Source of the DNA: Liolophura sinensis
Taxonomy: Eukaryota > Mollusca > Polyplacophora > Chitonida > Chitonidae
Assembly: GCF_032854445.1 (NCBI RefSeq)
Contig: NC_088302.1
Coordinates: 23,325,788-23,389,787, forward strand
Length of the DNA: 64,000 bases
Direction of reading: 5' to 3'
This document shows positions 1-13,599 of this stretch, piece by piece; position 1 is the stretch's first letter; each line of letters begins with the position of its first letter. Below the pieces are notes generated by a model. The model searched no databases. It was not told the DNA's origin and saw only the letters and a program-made list of their open reading frames with translations. A program made the position numbers and the translations under genes.

Positions 1-3000
1 TATAATCAGACATTCACGTAGGAAGGACGGTGTCCTGGGTGATTCTAAATATGATAAAAAAGAGGTTGCATCTAATATATGCTGATCTGAGATGTGGAAC
101 AATTCAGCAGTTTTGCAGCTAGCCTTTGTACGTGAGATTTAGAGGCTTTGTCTGGGTTTCCATCAAGCCAAAAGGTTTGATTGATCTATTGTTTCAGCTC
201 AGATCAAAGAACTGTATTAGCAGAGTGTCCAGACCCGAGGGGTGAGAAAACAGAAACACAATCCAACTAATTAGCAAACCACTAATCATCTGGCCTAAAT
301 ATTGGCTTGGAGTTAGAAAAGGTTCCTTGGTTCTCTGCAACTCTCAAGCTGCCCTTATTACACCCAAAGCTCGACCTCCTGCAGCCAGGAGAGCTCGGTC
401 CTGGTCACTATACTGGCCGTTGGCCTATTTGTTGACAAGATTGAATGACAAGGCGTCTTTACACACCTGTGATAGCAGATCACTACAGAGAACCAATACC
501 ATTGCTGTTGACCCTTCGTCAACAATGACCAAAAGGATCACAATAGATTTTACAGGCTATCAAATCAAGGCCTGCCATGTTGGCCGAGGCAACCACATAT
601 CGCCTCCCCTGACCACACAGCCTTCCGACGGTCTCTGCGTTCATTATCGTTGAAATCAACCTCAGGAATCTCAGCCCATGTGGTTAGCCGTAAAACACGT
701 GCCGGTGAAAATATCAAACAGTTTTTCAATGAGGGCTGAAATAAATCTCCTTGGGCTGGTAATGAAAGCTGCTGTCATCTCCTGTATATTCCACCAATAA
801 CAGGCCTGTCTCTTAAGGCCAGCGTAAATAAGACATGAAGAATATTGAGTTTATCACGGGATTAGGCTCAAAGAGAATATTTCCCCGAGATTTTTAGCCA
901 TCCCAATGACTTGCCCAGGGGCCAGTTTTGCTTCAGGAGCTCAAAAACTGAATACAGGGTTACAAGGTGGTGAAACGCTTGCACCAACCTAAGCCCGGTT
1001 GAGTGACAATCTTATTTTGTTTCCTTCACTGGGGCACTACAGAGGCTTGTGATGTAATAATCTGTGATAAGTTTTATGATTTTCCTCTCCCTGCCTGAGG
1101 ACAGATGAATCACTTGATGGTGATGGACAGTGGGCAGCAATAGCCCTTGCGCTCGCTGTGCAATTATTCCAAACACAGAGACGCAAATGATTGGCTGATT
1201 TCCCTTGTTCAATCTCAACTCTAGCTCTTCCTCGTCGAGGCATCCAGTTAACCAGCACGACCCCGTCGAATCCCCATGGCTATCTGATTAACTGGGCAGG
1301 TTAGAAAAACTCTCAGCTAACGCGAGCCTTCTTCAGCAAGGTCAACATGACGAGTAAAAAAAAAAAAGCCGAAAAAATACAGTTGTGTAATTCACAGCTA
1401 ACCACCATGTAACATGACGTTTGTTTGCCTGCGGGCACAAGCACGATTGATGCAAAACAAAATGGGCAATTAGGGACTGGGTGTCTAGTTCCTGCAATTA
1501 CGCAATTCCAGATCACAGGATAAACCAGCCAATTGGATTACCACCTTTACTCTGACCTTGACCTTGCTAGGGTTACCAATCACTTTTAAGAATGAGGAAT
1601 TGTTTGGATTGCTTCAGTGCTGGACCTATAACTACATCACGCTCCTCTCTACTGTTTCACAAAGTGTCCTGTATTACACACTCGTTCTTTGTTAATGAGT
1701 CACTCTCAGAACAGAGAAAAGGAGAATTAACTGCCCACAAAATCACTGTCTAACAGAAGCCTTTCTTCAGTAATTTCTCCCTCAACACGTCTGTTTCCGA
1801 TCACATCAACAGCTTTCATTTATTCGTAGCCTCATCAATTATCTGCAATGTCTTAATTTTCCTGCACAATTTTTTTTTTTAAAACTAGTTAAGATATAAA
1901 TTTGATGTATTCTCAAGCAAACAAAACTTTTCTTTTACAGAGAGAGAAAGAAAGCAAGTTTAAAGTGTTAAAATCACTATAAATTAGACAGTGTAAAACA
2001 ATCACAATGATGGAAAGAAAACTCGATTTATGTGAACAAGAGAAATGCACTTCATCAAAGTGTGCTCACTGCCACAACACACAACCCATTCAGATTTCAC
2101 TTGCCATGTTAACAAGCTTTCACAATCTTAATCGTTTTTTTGTTTGTTTCTGAGGTAATGAGAGAGTGGGCTTTGCGAAGTCAAAGATGTCTGGTAAACG
2201 TGAAATAAGAGCGGGGTAGTGGTGTAGTGTAGCAGATAAGAGCAATGGCCAAATAGCATGTTGCCAGACAATAACATTAGTGAAATTGTAGAAATTGGTA
2301 TTAGTTCAGAGCCAGTTGTCGGCAACAAGAGAAGAAAAAAAAAAAAAAAATGCCAGAGAGCCCCTGCAAAGTTGAGAGGGGCCTCTATGACATCCTAGCA
2401 GCGCAAACTCTGGGATGATTTATCTAGTAGTTTAGATGACAAACTCTGTGTCAATAAGGACGCAATGAGCCCCATAACCCCTGCTGCTAGGCCCCATTGG
2501 CTTCAGGGGGGGCCACACGATGCCGTCTAATCCACAAAACCAATTAGTGGAAACATCCAATAGTCCAGTGCCGGGAACACCTAAAAAGTCATTTCGTAGA
2601 GGAGGCACCACACAGAGTAATTCATCGGGTCCTGTAGGTCGTACGGTCTATAGTGTGTTAAACATTACCTGCTTGGTCACAGGCCCCAAAATCTCCCCTC
2701 CAAGGACACTCTGGTTATTGATATTACAGAGATAATAAAGGAGGAAGCCATGTTCTACCTCCCCCCCAGCATCCCACAAGTGTAAGTCGTGTATGGTCCT
2801 CTCATGTCTGATGTCAGCAGGGAACGCAAACAGCGGCTAAAGCCACCGGGCCTGAGGCTACAGACTCACCCCAGGTGTCCTTAGATATGGATTCTATCAT
2901 CAAACGGTAGATCACACTGGCGTATATGCATTACAGCGCTGTTAAACACCACTGAAGCTTGCAATGTTTTGCAGGCATATACAGAAGACACATCACAAAA

Positions 3001-3464
3001 GCAAACTCAAATATAGTGTTTAAAGTTGAGATCAAAACAAAGTCATGGCACCATGATATGATGTGTTAAAAGCCTTGAAATTGTGCCTCAAATGCCATAC
3101 TGCCCGGATGGTTTAGAGCCATTATACTGGCATTGTATCTCAGCTGAATGCGTGCGGGCTGGCTTTGTCATACAGGTACACTGCCCTCTTGAGGTCACTG
3201 TAACATCTAAAACTTGATTATTTAGTTAAGCGTTTTAAAAATTAAACACTTTAAAGCTGTATCTTCATACATGAAAACAGTTTAGCTGTCAGCTGAAAGG
3301 GTTAATTAAAACTAAATGGCTAAAAGTCATTATTAAATTTTACGCATGATCAAAGTATGTTAACTTACTGACGTACTGTTAACAGTACGTCAACTAAATC
3401 TTCAACACAACTCAACCACTACACTAAAGGTTCCACAAAATAGGGTGACAAAAGCAATGCTGCT
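1..3464. other. Single-copy DNA without a called gene
   Basis: Apart from the block at 150-1010, the stretch contains A-runs at about 1357-1368 and 2335-2350 and no dispersed repeat that I recognise. A 12-nt segment at 2770-2781 lies between a C-rich acceptor (cctcccccccag) and a donor (agt|gtaagt). It could be a microexon but has no partners. Confidence 0.5.
150..1010. other. Repeat-free block, possible conserved non-coding element
   Basis: Balanced, complex sequence without simple repeats, holding several motifs that read like binding sites: an E-box cacgtg at about 698-703, aattag/taatca homeodomain-type cores at 270-290, and caagtca-like half sites. The frame at 327-653 has no recognisable domain. 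Whether the block is conserved can only be known by alignment. Confidence 0.2.
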
Positions 3465-3611
3465 GAAAAATCTACATGTCCATGTGAAAAATCTACATGT
3501 CCATGTGAAAAATCTACATGTCCATGTGAAAAATCTACATGTCCATGTGAAAAATCTACATGTCCATGTGAAAAATCTACATGTCCATGTGAAAAATCTA
3601 CATGTCCATGT
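3465..3611. repeat. 21-bp tandem array, 7 units
   Basis: Seven identical copies of a 21-bp unit containing ctacatgtccatgtgaaaaa. The unit is a multiple of three, so both strands stay open across it: NLHVHVK on the plus strand and VDFSHGH on the minus strand. The frames stop shortly outside the array, so no gene is inferred. Confidence 0.95.
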
Positions 3612-3734
3612 ACTTGTATGTCAGCAAATTCATACATTTATCCTGCATAAATTAGTAAGATCCACGTCATCTGCAATGTTATGTCACAAATGTGAATACA
3701 CCTAATTTGTTTCAAACACCAAAGAGAAATACTA

Positions 3735-3872
3735 ATGGCAACTTCAAAGGCGCTCGAGGAAACAGATCGAATGCATCTTTCCGCAGGTAATGATAAACAG
3801 TGTAGTTAACGCCATCTATGGCTATTTCACGTTTTCTATTTGTGTCGCAGACGTGGAAGTAAACCCTTACAG
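3735..3872 (+). CDS. Candidate first exon plus small second exon (plus strand)
   Basis: An ATG in the context actaATGG at 3735 opens MATSKALEETDRMHLSA to a donor-like ccgcag|gtaatg at 3786. A 64-nt putative intron ends in a good acceptor (ttctatttgtgtcgcag) at 3850. The next 22 nt continue in phase as DVEVNPY up to ag|gtagca at 3872. No later exon was traced, the intron would be very short for such a genome, and no promoter is evident. Treat it as a weak prediction. Confidence 0.15.
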
Positions 3873-6800
3873 GTAGCAAAGGTTACCACACATAAACTAT
3901 ACCTTGTCCTATTAAATAATTATTGAATATCATATTTTGAGGCAAGCAAATAATTGGTCGATATTGGTGTCGTAAGCATTGCAGTAGAGGCAATTATACG
4001 TAGTCAGGCCTGCAGATTAAAGCTAAACAGCACTATTAGGGTTGACATTACATCACTAATGAGAGTGCAGGACAAGCTCAGGTCACAGTTCTACTCCACT
4101 GACAGCATTACATCGCTAGCAATTAACAGCACACAGTTGAAAATTGCTGTGCAATGCAATATGGCGAATGTTGGCTAATCACTGAAGAGTGGTTACCCAA
4201 TGCCTGGACAGGGCGATGACACCGTTCCATTACTGGCAGCTTACAGGCATGCTACTTGGTGCAGTGTTGGTGTTAGTCAGGAATGGGCGAATTGGACGAA
4301 TTTGCCGAATTGGGCAGCACAGTAATGAACACCTGTTGAACCAATCTCCAAGGTGATTCAAGATGATTGGCTTCGCTTCACTTAACAAGAGAAACTATTG
4401 TCTTAATAAAGACGGCAAATGTTGATTATATTAAGGCTTCACTGCTGAAATCAATGAAGACAGGCAGGACGGGGATGGATGGTGGGAGGTTTGAGGGGTC
4501 TCATCCCTGTATAACAGTTGAAATAGTGAGTGGTCACACTGACATTTTCCCTCTGCCGACCTCATCAGCTGAGTAGCTGAACAGGTAAAAACAGTCTTCG
4601 GTACTGAGGCATAGCTAATGATGCAACTCTCTCAAGCAAATTTACTTGATTGCGAAGAACACAGAGTAATGATATCTGAGTGGCGGAGGATATGGGACAT
4701 GAGGACATAGGCAGCTTGCGCACACCATCATCCTGAACCATGGAAGAACATGTGCTCAGTCAAACTAACCAAGTGTTATTGATGCGTTTAGCCAAGTAAC
4801 AGTTCCTCCAGTGTCCTGCGGAGAAAAACTCCCCCAAATCCATCAAAACTTTAGACAATTACAGCCGGATTTATACAGAGAGCTTGAAAATGAGATAGGA
4901 ATGATTTAAGGGCTGATATAAATGTGTGTAAAAAATATAGCTAACAGTGGCAGGCATCTGCTATGGGCCATCCATCACTCCCATACATGCTGCACGTTTG
5001 TCTGTGGGTCTGCCTGTTAGGGAGGGATTGCACCAGGATTGGGGTGGTAGGAGCTGCAAGGGAGAGTCATACACCTATGCACTGAGTGAAGAAGAACGAG
5101 GTGTCATAAATTAAAAGTTGTACTTGTCAGAAACCTTAGTGTAATAAACGTGTGGCTGTGGTATTGGTGCTATCTAGCCATAAAATCATGCGTATACAGA
5201 CAACTCATTTCGGAGAGAGGAAGAAGGGGTGGAGGGGAGGGGAGGGGAGGGAGTAGGGCAGGGCCTTGTCATACTGCCTGCACAAATTAATCTACCGACT
5301 GACAGGAGGGTAACATTCCAATCTGCCTATTATCTCAAGGCATATAGCTACAGTTACTTTATCTCCCACAAACTGATCCTCTGTCAACATAGCACACACA
5401 ATCTGAGCTGAGCACCACATCCATGGCATCCAGTACAGATAAATTTTAACACCTTCTGGGCATATTTCAAATTTCGATATAATTGTTTTAATTTTTTCAC
5501 CGCTTGTGCAAAAGAAACAACTACTCGACTGTGCTCACATAACTGGGCTATGTACAAAGAAATTTCTACAATATTAATGTTGTGTAAATTGCTTTCTGCC
5601 AATGTTTCCCCAAGGCTCTTAATGCATATGATCAAACTACTGTAAAACATGTTCCTTCGATATGACGAAGTACATGTATCCGAGTGGACTTTCAAGCAAT
5701 CTTTCAAAGTACTGTAAATCAGCCTACAATCATACAAAACCACACTAATCTCCCTGCCGTAATGTGCCCAGTTGTTCGAAAGTGCATGTACTAGTTAATA
5801 CTAATATTAGGTCATATTTTAATATTGAAGATTTTAGCCAAATTCAGCAGTCATTGCTGTAGTCCAAAATCAAAGAATAACAGCAGCAGATTTAGTTCAT
5901 GTCTAATATACTGTTACACAATTTTTTTTTCTCAGATAAGTACAAAAATTGAAGACTTAACTTATTGATTAAAGTTAAATCTGGTAGTAATTATTAAAAC
6001 AGCGGGGCCCTGATCACGTGAAAAATCACTTGAAATTATTTGCGATTTATAGTAATTTAAGTCATACAACTTCACCCAATTTTTCAACTAACCCTCAATC
6101 CTTATGCTCTATACATGTAGTCGGTACAGCAGGATCATTAGATGGTGGAATTAATTAACAGATGTTTGCATCTCACGTATAGTATGTAATACATGTAGAA
6201 AGTAGAACCAGAGGTATATTCACTGCTCTACGTATAAATATCACAGACTGTCTGACCACTGCAGGTGAAATCTACTTTGTAATAATCCAAGACGCATTAA
6301 ATGTGTTACATAATCCAGAAGAGTTCCATAAATATCCTACAAGTGCAAACACTCTATTAGGAGATGATGAACTCTAGTTAATTAGTCTGTCATTGATGGC
6401 AGAAGGAAATTTATGGGTAAGTCCTGATTGTGGAGAAGTCAAGCAGGCTAGTCAGCCTGTTAAGGGAGTCTGTAGAAATGATACATGCAGGCGGAGAGGG
6501 AGTGGGTTACAAGGTGTGTAGTTCTTGCAGTTCAAGGGTGCCTTTAACACCCCACCCCAGGAAGGAAGTTGGGTATCAGATCAGTCATTCTGTCAAACTG
6601 CCATCATAAATAGCGAGACAAAAGCTGAACCCTTCCATCAGCCTAGCTTACATCAACCCAGGCTATTGCTTCATTCAGCAAGCCAGTCTTTGTTAAGGCA
6701 ACTGGCAATCAATAGGTTATATTGTATTCAACTCAATCCATTACAGCTTCTATATTAGGCATCAAATCCTCCCAGCCATATTCCCTGAAAGGAGGGTTCA

Positions 6801-9069
6801 AGCTGCAAACAGTGTTCAGCTTGAAAAGTAAACAAAGAGAACAAAATCGGGTTAGGAGAGTATCAGAGTTAGAATGTGACTTCAGCTGTCACAGTTATAG
6901 TTAATGGCTAAGGGGGTAAAGAGAACAGGTGCCCTGCCTGTTAGATGTATAAATCATCAACTCTACACCTTCAAGCCATGTGACTTCAACCAACACTGTG
7001 CAACTGCACGCATACATCAAAACATCAAACACTTAAACTACCCTTCAGTCTAAGGAATACAAGGAAATGTTTATATTTTTTTCTAACACACTGCTCTTGC
7101 ATCACTGGGTGCTTTTCCAATCCAAAACTTCAAACTTGCCAATGCAGCCAGACATTTCTCAACATATTTTTTTTTCAAAGAAGCCTAACTGTTCTTTATC
7201 TCACTTACATCAAAATGAAGTGGGCTGTTACCGAGCCAAACTTATATACTCTGCTTTGGTTTCTTATATTACTGATTTCCTTCAGTTTTTCCAATAAATT
7301 CACAAATTAATTGTGTAAAAGTACATGCAGTCACAAAAACACTAACAACACTGAACGCCAAGCTTGGGACAATCACAGCTGAAGGACTGTACAGTACAGA
7401 ATGGGAGCCTTAAAACTGATCAATTATCAAGAGATTTTTTGTACCCCATGTCACTTCAGCTGACCAACCATAATCTATGTGTAGTGTTTTATTTAAGACT
7501 GAGGTGCACTCTATGATTCAGAACTAGATGCTGAAAACTTTCACTTTGAACATACAAACGGAACTTCAGAAACCACACAACTGCTGATTGCACAGGGAGC
7601 ATGCTATCCACCAACCAAATACAATCAAAGCTTTTTGTAACAGGATTGAACAGAGCCAATACGTCTGCTGTTGAACTTTTTTCAATCTTATTTCAATGAA
7701 AATGTGACAATGCAATAAATCAAACTCGCTGTTTGAAGAGATACACTGCCTGTTCATCATGGTATCCAGACTATGAGTTTCTTTCCATTTTTTTCCAACC
7801 CCAACGATTAAAGGTTAAAATCATCAGTCATCTATGTCACTCAGCGTCACATCTGATACCCCAATCATTAATCTTGAACTCTTAGCATAAATGTAAAGGC
7901 AGATTAATGAAATTCTTCCATTGGTTTAAAAAAAAAATGTGTTGGTATGTGTTTTTTTTCAACATAATTTTAGTGGAATACGGCTGGTTTGTGAAATGAA
8001 TGAAGTCTGGCGAAAAATTTCAATCATCTCGAATGCGTTGAAACATCTGGTTAATGTTTTGTAGCACAGCTTCCGATGTATTCATTTATCTGTTAATTGG
8101 ATTGTTCCTAAATGTAATATTCAATCATTTTTCATTGACAAATGGTTTATGCTGGCTGAAGGAAATACAGAGCAAACCCATCACTAAGGACTATCTATCA
8201 CTAAGTACTGTAATTCTTCAACCGTTTCGCATATTTGCAAGGTGTTTACTCAAAGTATATTCTGAAAGCATTATTCTATGTAGACTGATGAAATTATACT
8301 TTTTGTAAAGCCCTGAAATTGGCAAATCCAGCCAATGCAGTTTTGTCTCCAACATCAAGTTGTAAGTGTACATAAATTTCACTGAAAGCTGCTCTTTCAT
8401 ATGCAAAAAGGTTGAGGAATTAGGGTGCCTGAAAAACCTTCTGAGTCGTAGACTGACAAACAACAATTTATCTCAGGCCACCTCATTTCCATCCCCAACC
8501 CCCCACACCCAACACATCATATTAAAGATAATTAATACAGGAGGCTACAAAATGCTTATGTCTAATTAAGATGACATTCTGCTACATGTCACAGTAATAG
8601 TCTGCCTTTCTACATTTTTGACACCACTGGCAATAATATCTACTGCAGCTCTTGTATTTCCAGAGATAAAGTCTCAATTGTGCTCGACACAAATGAAGCT
8701 CTGCAGGTAACTTACATAGTCAGAGCTGGGCTGGTTCGGTGAGGTCAGTGGTCAGCTTTTAGCGAGGGTCGATATTCCATCACAAGCAGCAGGTGGGCCA
8801 GATGGACTTGACAATAAAAACTGAACTGATATTACAAAGGGAGCTAGTATATGACAACCCACTACTAACAGATGTGACTAAATCAGGCAAAACTACAATA
8901 CTCTTGGAAATGAGTGGTCATCACGACTAGATACTCCGGAAGTACATATACTTTAGAAAGATGCAGAGTTTAGATATGTATACGAAATGCCCCAGTTCAG
9001 TAAAGCTCATTCAAGCCGTGCAAACATATTGTATGCATACATGCGTCCATATACATGCATGCACCTAGG
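3873..9069. other. Single-copy AT-rich DNA without a called gene
   Basis: No repeat array or mobile element is recognised except the G-rich tract at 5226-5263. The longest frame (5384-5743, minus, 119 codons) has no domain or splice support. Several tacatgta palindromes occur (for example near 5673, 6115 and 6190). Confidence 0.5.
5226..5263 (+). other. G-quadruplex-forming tract
   Basis: The plus strand has seven runs of at least three G within 38 bases (ggggtggaggggaggggagg, then ggagggagtagggcaggg), separated by loops of one to four bases. This satisfies the standard four-run G-quadruplex rule several times over. No promoter or gene is visible next to it, so any role is unknown. Confidence 0.7.
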
Positions 9070-9159
9070 GCCAATGCAGAGGCTGCATATTGTTTAAACG
9101 CCAATGCAGAGGCTGGGTAATGTTTAAACGCCAATGCAGAGGCTGCGTATTGTTTAAAC
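9070..9159. repeat. 30-bp tandem array, 3 units
   Basis: Three units starting gccaatgcagaggctg and ending tgtttaaac, at 9070, 9100 and 9130, with a few substitutions. It lies 130 bp before the SINE at 9287. Confidence 0.92.
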
Positions 9160-9286
9160 TCGTGCTATGGCAAGCAGAATCTCGAGCCTCTGTTAGGCCA
9201 AAAATGAATTGCAATAGAACAATGTACAATGCTACAATCTACATTTCTACTGTAATGTTGCCCTGTCTTTAATATGACCTCAACAG

Positions 9287-9551
9287 GGGCCTCCGTGGCT
9301 CAGTTGGTTAGCACCCTTACGCAGTATAATGACCCAGAGGCCTCTCACCAATGCGGTTGCTGTGAGTTCAAGTCCAGCTCATGCTGGCTTCCTCTACAGC
9401 CTTAAGTGGGAAGGTTTGCCAGCAACTTGCGGATGGTCATGGGTTTCCCCTAGGCTCTGCCCTGTTTTCACCCACCATAATGTTGGCCGCCATCACATAA
9501 GTGAAATATTCTTAAGTACGGCATAAAACATCAATCAAATGAATAAATAAT
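9287..9551 (+). mobile_element. SINE family A, full-length copy
   Basis: A tRNA-derived head carries an A-box-like tggctcagttgg at 9296-9307 and a B box gttcaagtc at 9366-9374. A conserved body follows (gggtttccc, gctctgccc, cataatgttggccgcc), then ataagtgaaatattctt and a short (AAAT)-type tail. An imperfect target duplication is seen: aatatgacctc at 9271-9281 against aatttgacctc at 9552-9562. The same body recurs at 33038, 38766, 39893 and as fragments, so this is a real dispersed family. The body resembles SINEs widespread in molluscs. Whether it belongs to the Nin-DC or Meta domain group must be decided by alignment. Confidence 0.85.
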
Positions 9552-9562
9552 AATTTGACCTC

Positions 9563-12500
9563 TTTACTTTAGCAGCTAAGAAATCATGTACTTTTATATT
9601 CGTAACAGAGTAACAAAATTTAATTTCAGAGCACAAGTACAGGTTAAATGGGATCTTTTGATAAAATCAAGAGCGTGAGATAATGCCAGATTTGACAAGA
9701 AAATTAAGTCTTCCAGATCGCTCCTATAATGGGGTGGTACATTTATGCTCGGATTAGAAAAGACCAATACAAAAGCAGAAACATAAAACATATTCCTTCT
9801 CCATCCCACCTGTGGCACAGTAGTTCATTGTCAAGGTTTCATATTTAGGCCACAACAGACAAATTCCACAACGGTGTGTGCAACAAGAACAGGTGACATA
9901 AAACCTTTCCTGTAGGAGTCGCAGACACGAGAATCACATCACTGGCATTGATCCAATAGCAACAGGGTGCAATTTGGTAACCCATGCCTGCTGGAACAGT
10001 GCTAGTCCTGCAGTAAACCAGGATCAGGCGCTACAATCCATAGCTCTAGGGAATAAACAGTGGTGCCTTATGGTCAGTTGTCAGAGCGTAGCGGTGTTCA
10101 GGCAAGCAGAACTGACCTCTGCACTCCAATCCCATTTAAAGTATCAGATTACATACTTTCTGACTTTGTTACAAGTCACAACTCATTATAGGATAAAGAA
10201 GGGCTCAGTGCTAACTTGGGCATGTACCTCGGCTAAAATAAGAATGTTTTTGACTTAGGCTTTTTGTTGCCCCACGTACTAAAACTCATATCCCAAACAT
10301 ATAATTCTTCAGGTATAATACCATGTACTGGATGAACTTTTATAGGTTTCTTGATGTACATGCACTGGTACATGGATCACACAATATTCCAGCTTATGAC
10401 TGACAGTCCTGTTTTTAAAGAAAGTGGCTTTTCAGGATTAAAAATCTTCTAGACAAAAAGAGGTGGAGCAGTGAAAAAAAAACAAACTATTTAGTCACAA
10501 AATATTTATGAACACACAACTCTGTGGTTTTACGATCTCCATGGTAAGAATGGGAGCATGTTTCCTCTCTCCAGTGACGTCGCAAAATGTTCCCCAATTT
10601 GCCCCTGTGATGTGTACAGTCATTCAACAAGTACATGTATGTGCAAAATATTATTTATAAAATTGTTATTTATTTGTTAATTGTTCAATGCCACAGTCAA
10701 TAATTTTTCGTTTATACCATGGCAGTCATACAGGGATATTATGTTAATCAAACGATACTATTTAAAATATTTTTAATTGTTTAATTTCCTTTCTTGGATT
10801 GCTTAGACTCGTTCTAAAATAGGCTAATTTATAAGCCTGTAATTTATGCAAATTAAGTGCAACAATCTGCACAATTTGCCTTAAATATTGTACATTTACC
10901 TGTATATACATATAGATCTTTAATGTCTCAAGCACTCAGTGCCCCTAAACAGATGCCCTTAAGTACAGTTAACACAAGTCTATAACCTGGCCAACACCTC
11001 AATTACAGCACTTGATATACAGCATGACCTAATGGCAAATTGATGTCAGGTTATTATGTTATTATTGCTTTTACTTCCAGTTTAGCAGAACATATCACTG
11101 TAAGGCAAGTTGTTAATCTCTTACCTGTAATCAGTGACCAAAAGTGTATATAAGGGATCAAAGCCAGCACATTACACACAAGATATTATTTCACTATAAC
11201 GCTGCTGAGACACAAAGGATAAGTTTCACATTGCACACCATCCTGAATTAGGAATCATCCAATATTGACTGCTGTAAGATGGTAGCCCCAATATTTAACA
11301 TGGCCATCTTGTTGATGGAACTATAACAGAAGGGCATGCCCAATTTGCTCAATAATTTCACGTTTGATTCACATGATCCTGTGTGTGATTGGTCACATCC
11401 AGATCACCATATATCCAATGAAAAGTGCAAACTTTATTTTTATGGTGAATTTAGGTTTTATTGGATTTTAATTTTTACAAATTTTATATGAAATTTTTAT
11501 GAGTGTAATGAATGAACAGATATATACCTTTATAGGTCTTAAGCTACAACTTAAAATATGCGGAAAAATTCATTAATTGAGAACAAAAACCGCATTTAAG
11601 CACAAGCCTATAGAGATACCTCAAGCACCCGAAAATGAGCACACTGGTCACAAATAACCACGGACATGGAAATTTAATTATTTTTGTCTGTAGACCACAA
11701 AATCTGACCTAATACTTCATCCCTGAGCCACAGCTTTATACCCACTCCCCTAAATGTACTTACTAATGTTTCCATTTTATCCACCACCACTCTTGCAGAC
11801 ACATCAATGGCTGGGGTCCAGTTGAGCTATCATTAAGCCCTCAATTAATTAAATAATCAATGGGCTCAATCGCACATAAACATCCTTGTACACAGCAGAA
11901 GGTAATGGAGGGTGAAGACACTGCGCCTAAAGCCTGGTGACTGTGGATGGGGCTGGCCAGCTTGCTGGTTGGTTGGCTGGCAAGCAGGCCCCTGTGTCCC
12001 AGGGAAGGGTGAGGTGTGAACAGATGACCAGTCAGTCGCAGAAGGTTCCCTCTGCTGTTTACATACTCTTATCATCACATCTCAACACCCACTTTGTCAA
12101 ACACTATTACACCTCTGATTTACAATAATTACCAAAATGAAATGTGTTTGAGGGGGGAGAGAGGGATTGGGGAGTGATGGACAATTAGCTGGCTTTGGTC
12201 CAAATGACAGCTAGTCCGCAGCAGCGCATAAACTGGCCTGTGATCTAAGAATTCAGTAATGGCTTTTTTCATTTTTTTTTTTTTTGTGCCTCCTTATTTA
12301 AATCAAATTTCAGCGGTTGGACAAACCAATAAACATGCAAATAGGAATAAATTGTGGAAATTACATATCAACAGTAGCTTGATGGGGCGTTTGGTATTCA
12401 TATATTTTTTGACCACTTTTTACTGCTAACAAGCAACTGCCTAGGGTGCCATGTAAGCCCAATGATGCCTTAACCATTGAAGACAACCAGTGTGAACTGC

Positions 12501-13543
12501 TTAGCGACTCCAAATGTTTTTTCTGTGTAGTTTGTCTAATTCTCTGACATGTAATTTACAGCCCTAAAAATAACTTTGACATTATCCATACTGAATAAGT
12601 TCATTAAGGGCCAGCACACTTAGACGCCTGACAGATGTAAGCTTGTGTTTGGAAGGCAAACACCAAACAGAGGCTGACCCAAAGATGCATAATCTAAAGA
12701 GTCTGCCGACGCACATATTAAGCTGTGTTTGTAGATAAAAATATTGATCTTCAAAAACCCACTGAAAGAAAAAAAAAACAGGAATCGTGTTCACAATCAT
12801 GTTTCCAGATAAACGGACAGAGGAAGATCAAAAAGCAAAACACATTAATGAATTTCTAAAAAGTCACATTACATGTATATGCATGTAAGTCCTTTAAGCC
12901 AAGCAAATTAATACAAAGTAACCACAAGAGGATGTTTAAAAAGCACTGAATGATTTCGGAGCCTGAAATGTGCTGTTCTGTGCAGTATAAAAACAGACCC
13001 TGTATGTGGTATGTAGACTCAGCTTGCAGTATGTACATGTAATTCAGTAGTTCAGAGCTCGCTAGCATCCACATGTGCACAGATGCCACTGGTTTTGAAG
13101 CCTGCGGTAATTTTCTCAAATAAAGACGACTGCAAGAAATACAACTAATTGAGCGATATATTGGAACAATTTGGATTGACTGATAAAGTGTTTCTGCAGA
13201 GCTGGCCCATATTATAAAAAGACATCACTCAGAACTGATGAAAATGCACAGATGTACATGCACGCAGGTAGGCCTATGTGCACGGAGTAGGGACATTTAA
13301 CACTGTAGCTAGAAATAAGGGTCAAACAAATTTATAAATATACAAATCTTGCTCTATCAAGACACAGAAAATGTACTTACATTACAATAAAGCTTTACAC
13401 GGCCAATCTTTAATACCTGTCTGTCAAATAAATTCTCTGGCAGTTTGTAGGAAAGTGCGATAAAATGTTATAGCCATCAATGGAGCTCATGAACAAGTTT
13501 TAAACCTTTAAGTAATTGCTATTGATTTCCCACAAAACACGCC
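9563..13543. other. Single-copy AT-rich DNA without a called gene
   Basis: No element or array was recognised. Short frames at 9974-10258 and 11866-12078 have no domain. A minus-strand donor consensus (cag|gtaaga) near 11111 has no matching open exon. Confidence 0.5.
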
Positions 13544-13568
13544 AAAAAAAAAAAAAAAAAAAAAAAAA
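13544..13568. repeat. Poly(A) run of 25
   Basis: An uninterrupted run of 25 A, between cacgcc and gagaagtg. No retroposon body is seen before it, so it is called simple sequence. Confidence 0.9.
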
Positions 13569-13599
13569 GAGAAGTGATGCCTTTAATTTGGTGCTGACG

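Noticed and set aside
3465-3611. CRISPR-like regular repeats
   Set aside because: Units are directly adjacent without spacers, and the organism is clearly eukaryotic. The same holds for the 35-bp array at 57503.
3419-3705. Open frames on both strands coding 7-residue repeats (NLHVHVK or VDFSHGH)
   Set aside because: They exist only because the 21-bp unit is a multiple of three; outside the array the frames stop at once and no splice sites or domains are present.
3851-3870. DVEVNPY resembling the DxExNPGP end of a 2A peptide
   Set aside because: The essential Gly-Pro pair is absent and there is no flanking polyprotein.
5384-5743. 119-codon frame on the minus strand
   Set aside because: No domain, no splice support and ordinary AT-rich composition; expected by chance in 64 kb.
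9287-9380. Possible tRNA gene
   Set aside because: A and B boxes are present, but the segment continues into a SINE body and tail repeated elsewhere in the window, and no cloverleaf with a proper anticodon stem was found.
13544-13568. Poly(A) run as the end of a processed pseudogene or LINE
   Set aside because: No coding remnant or target duplication was found on either side.
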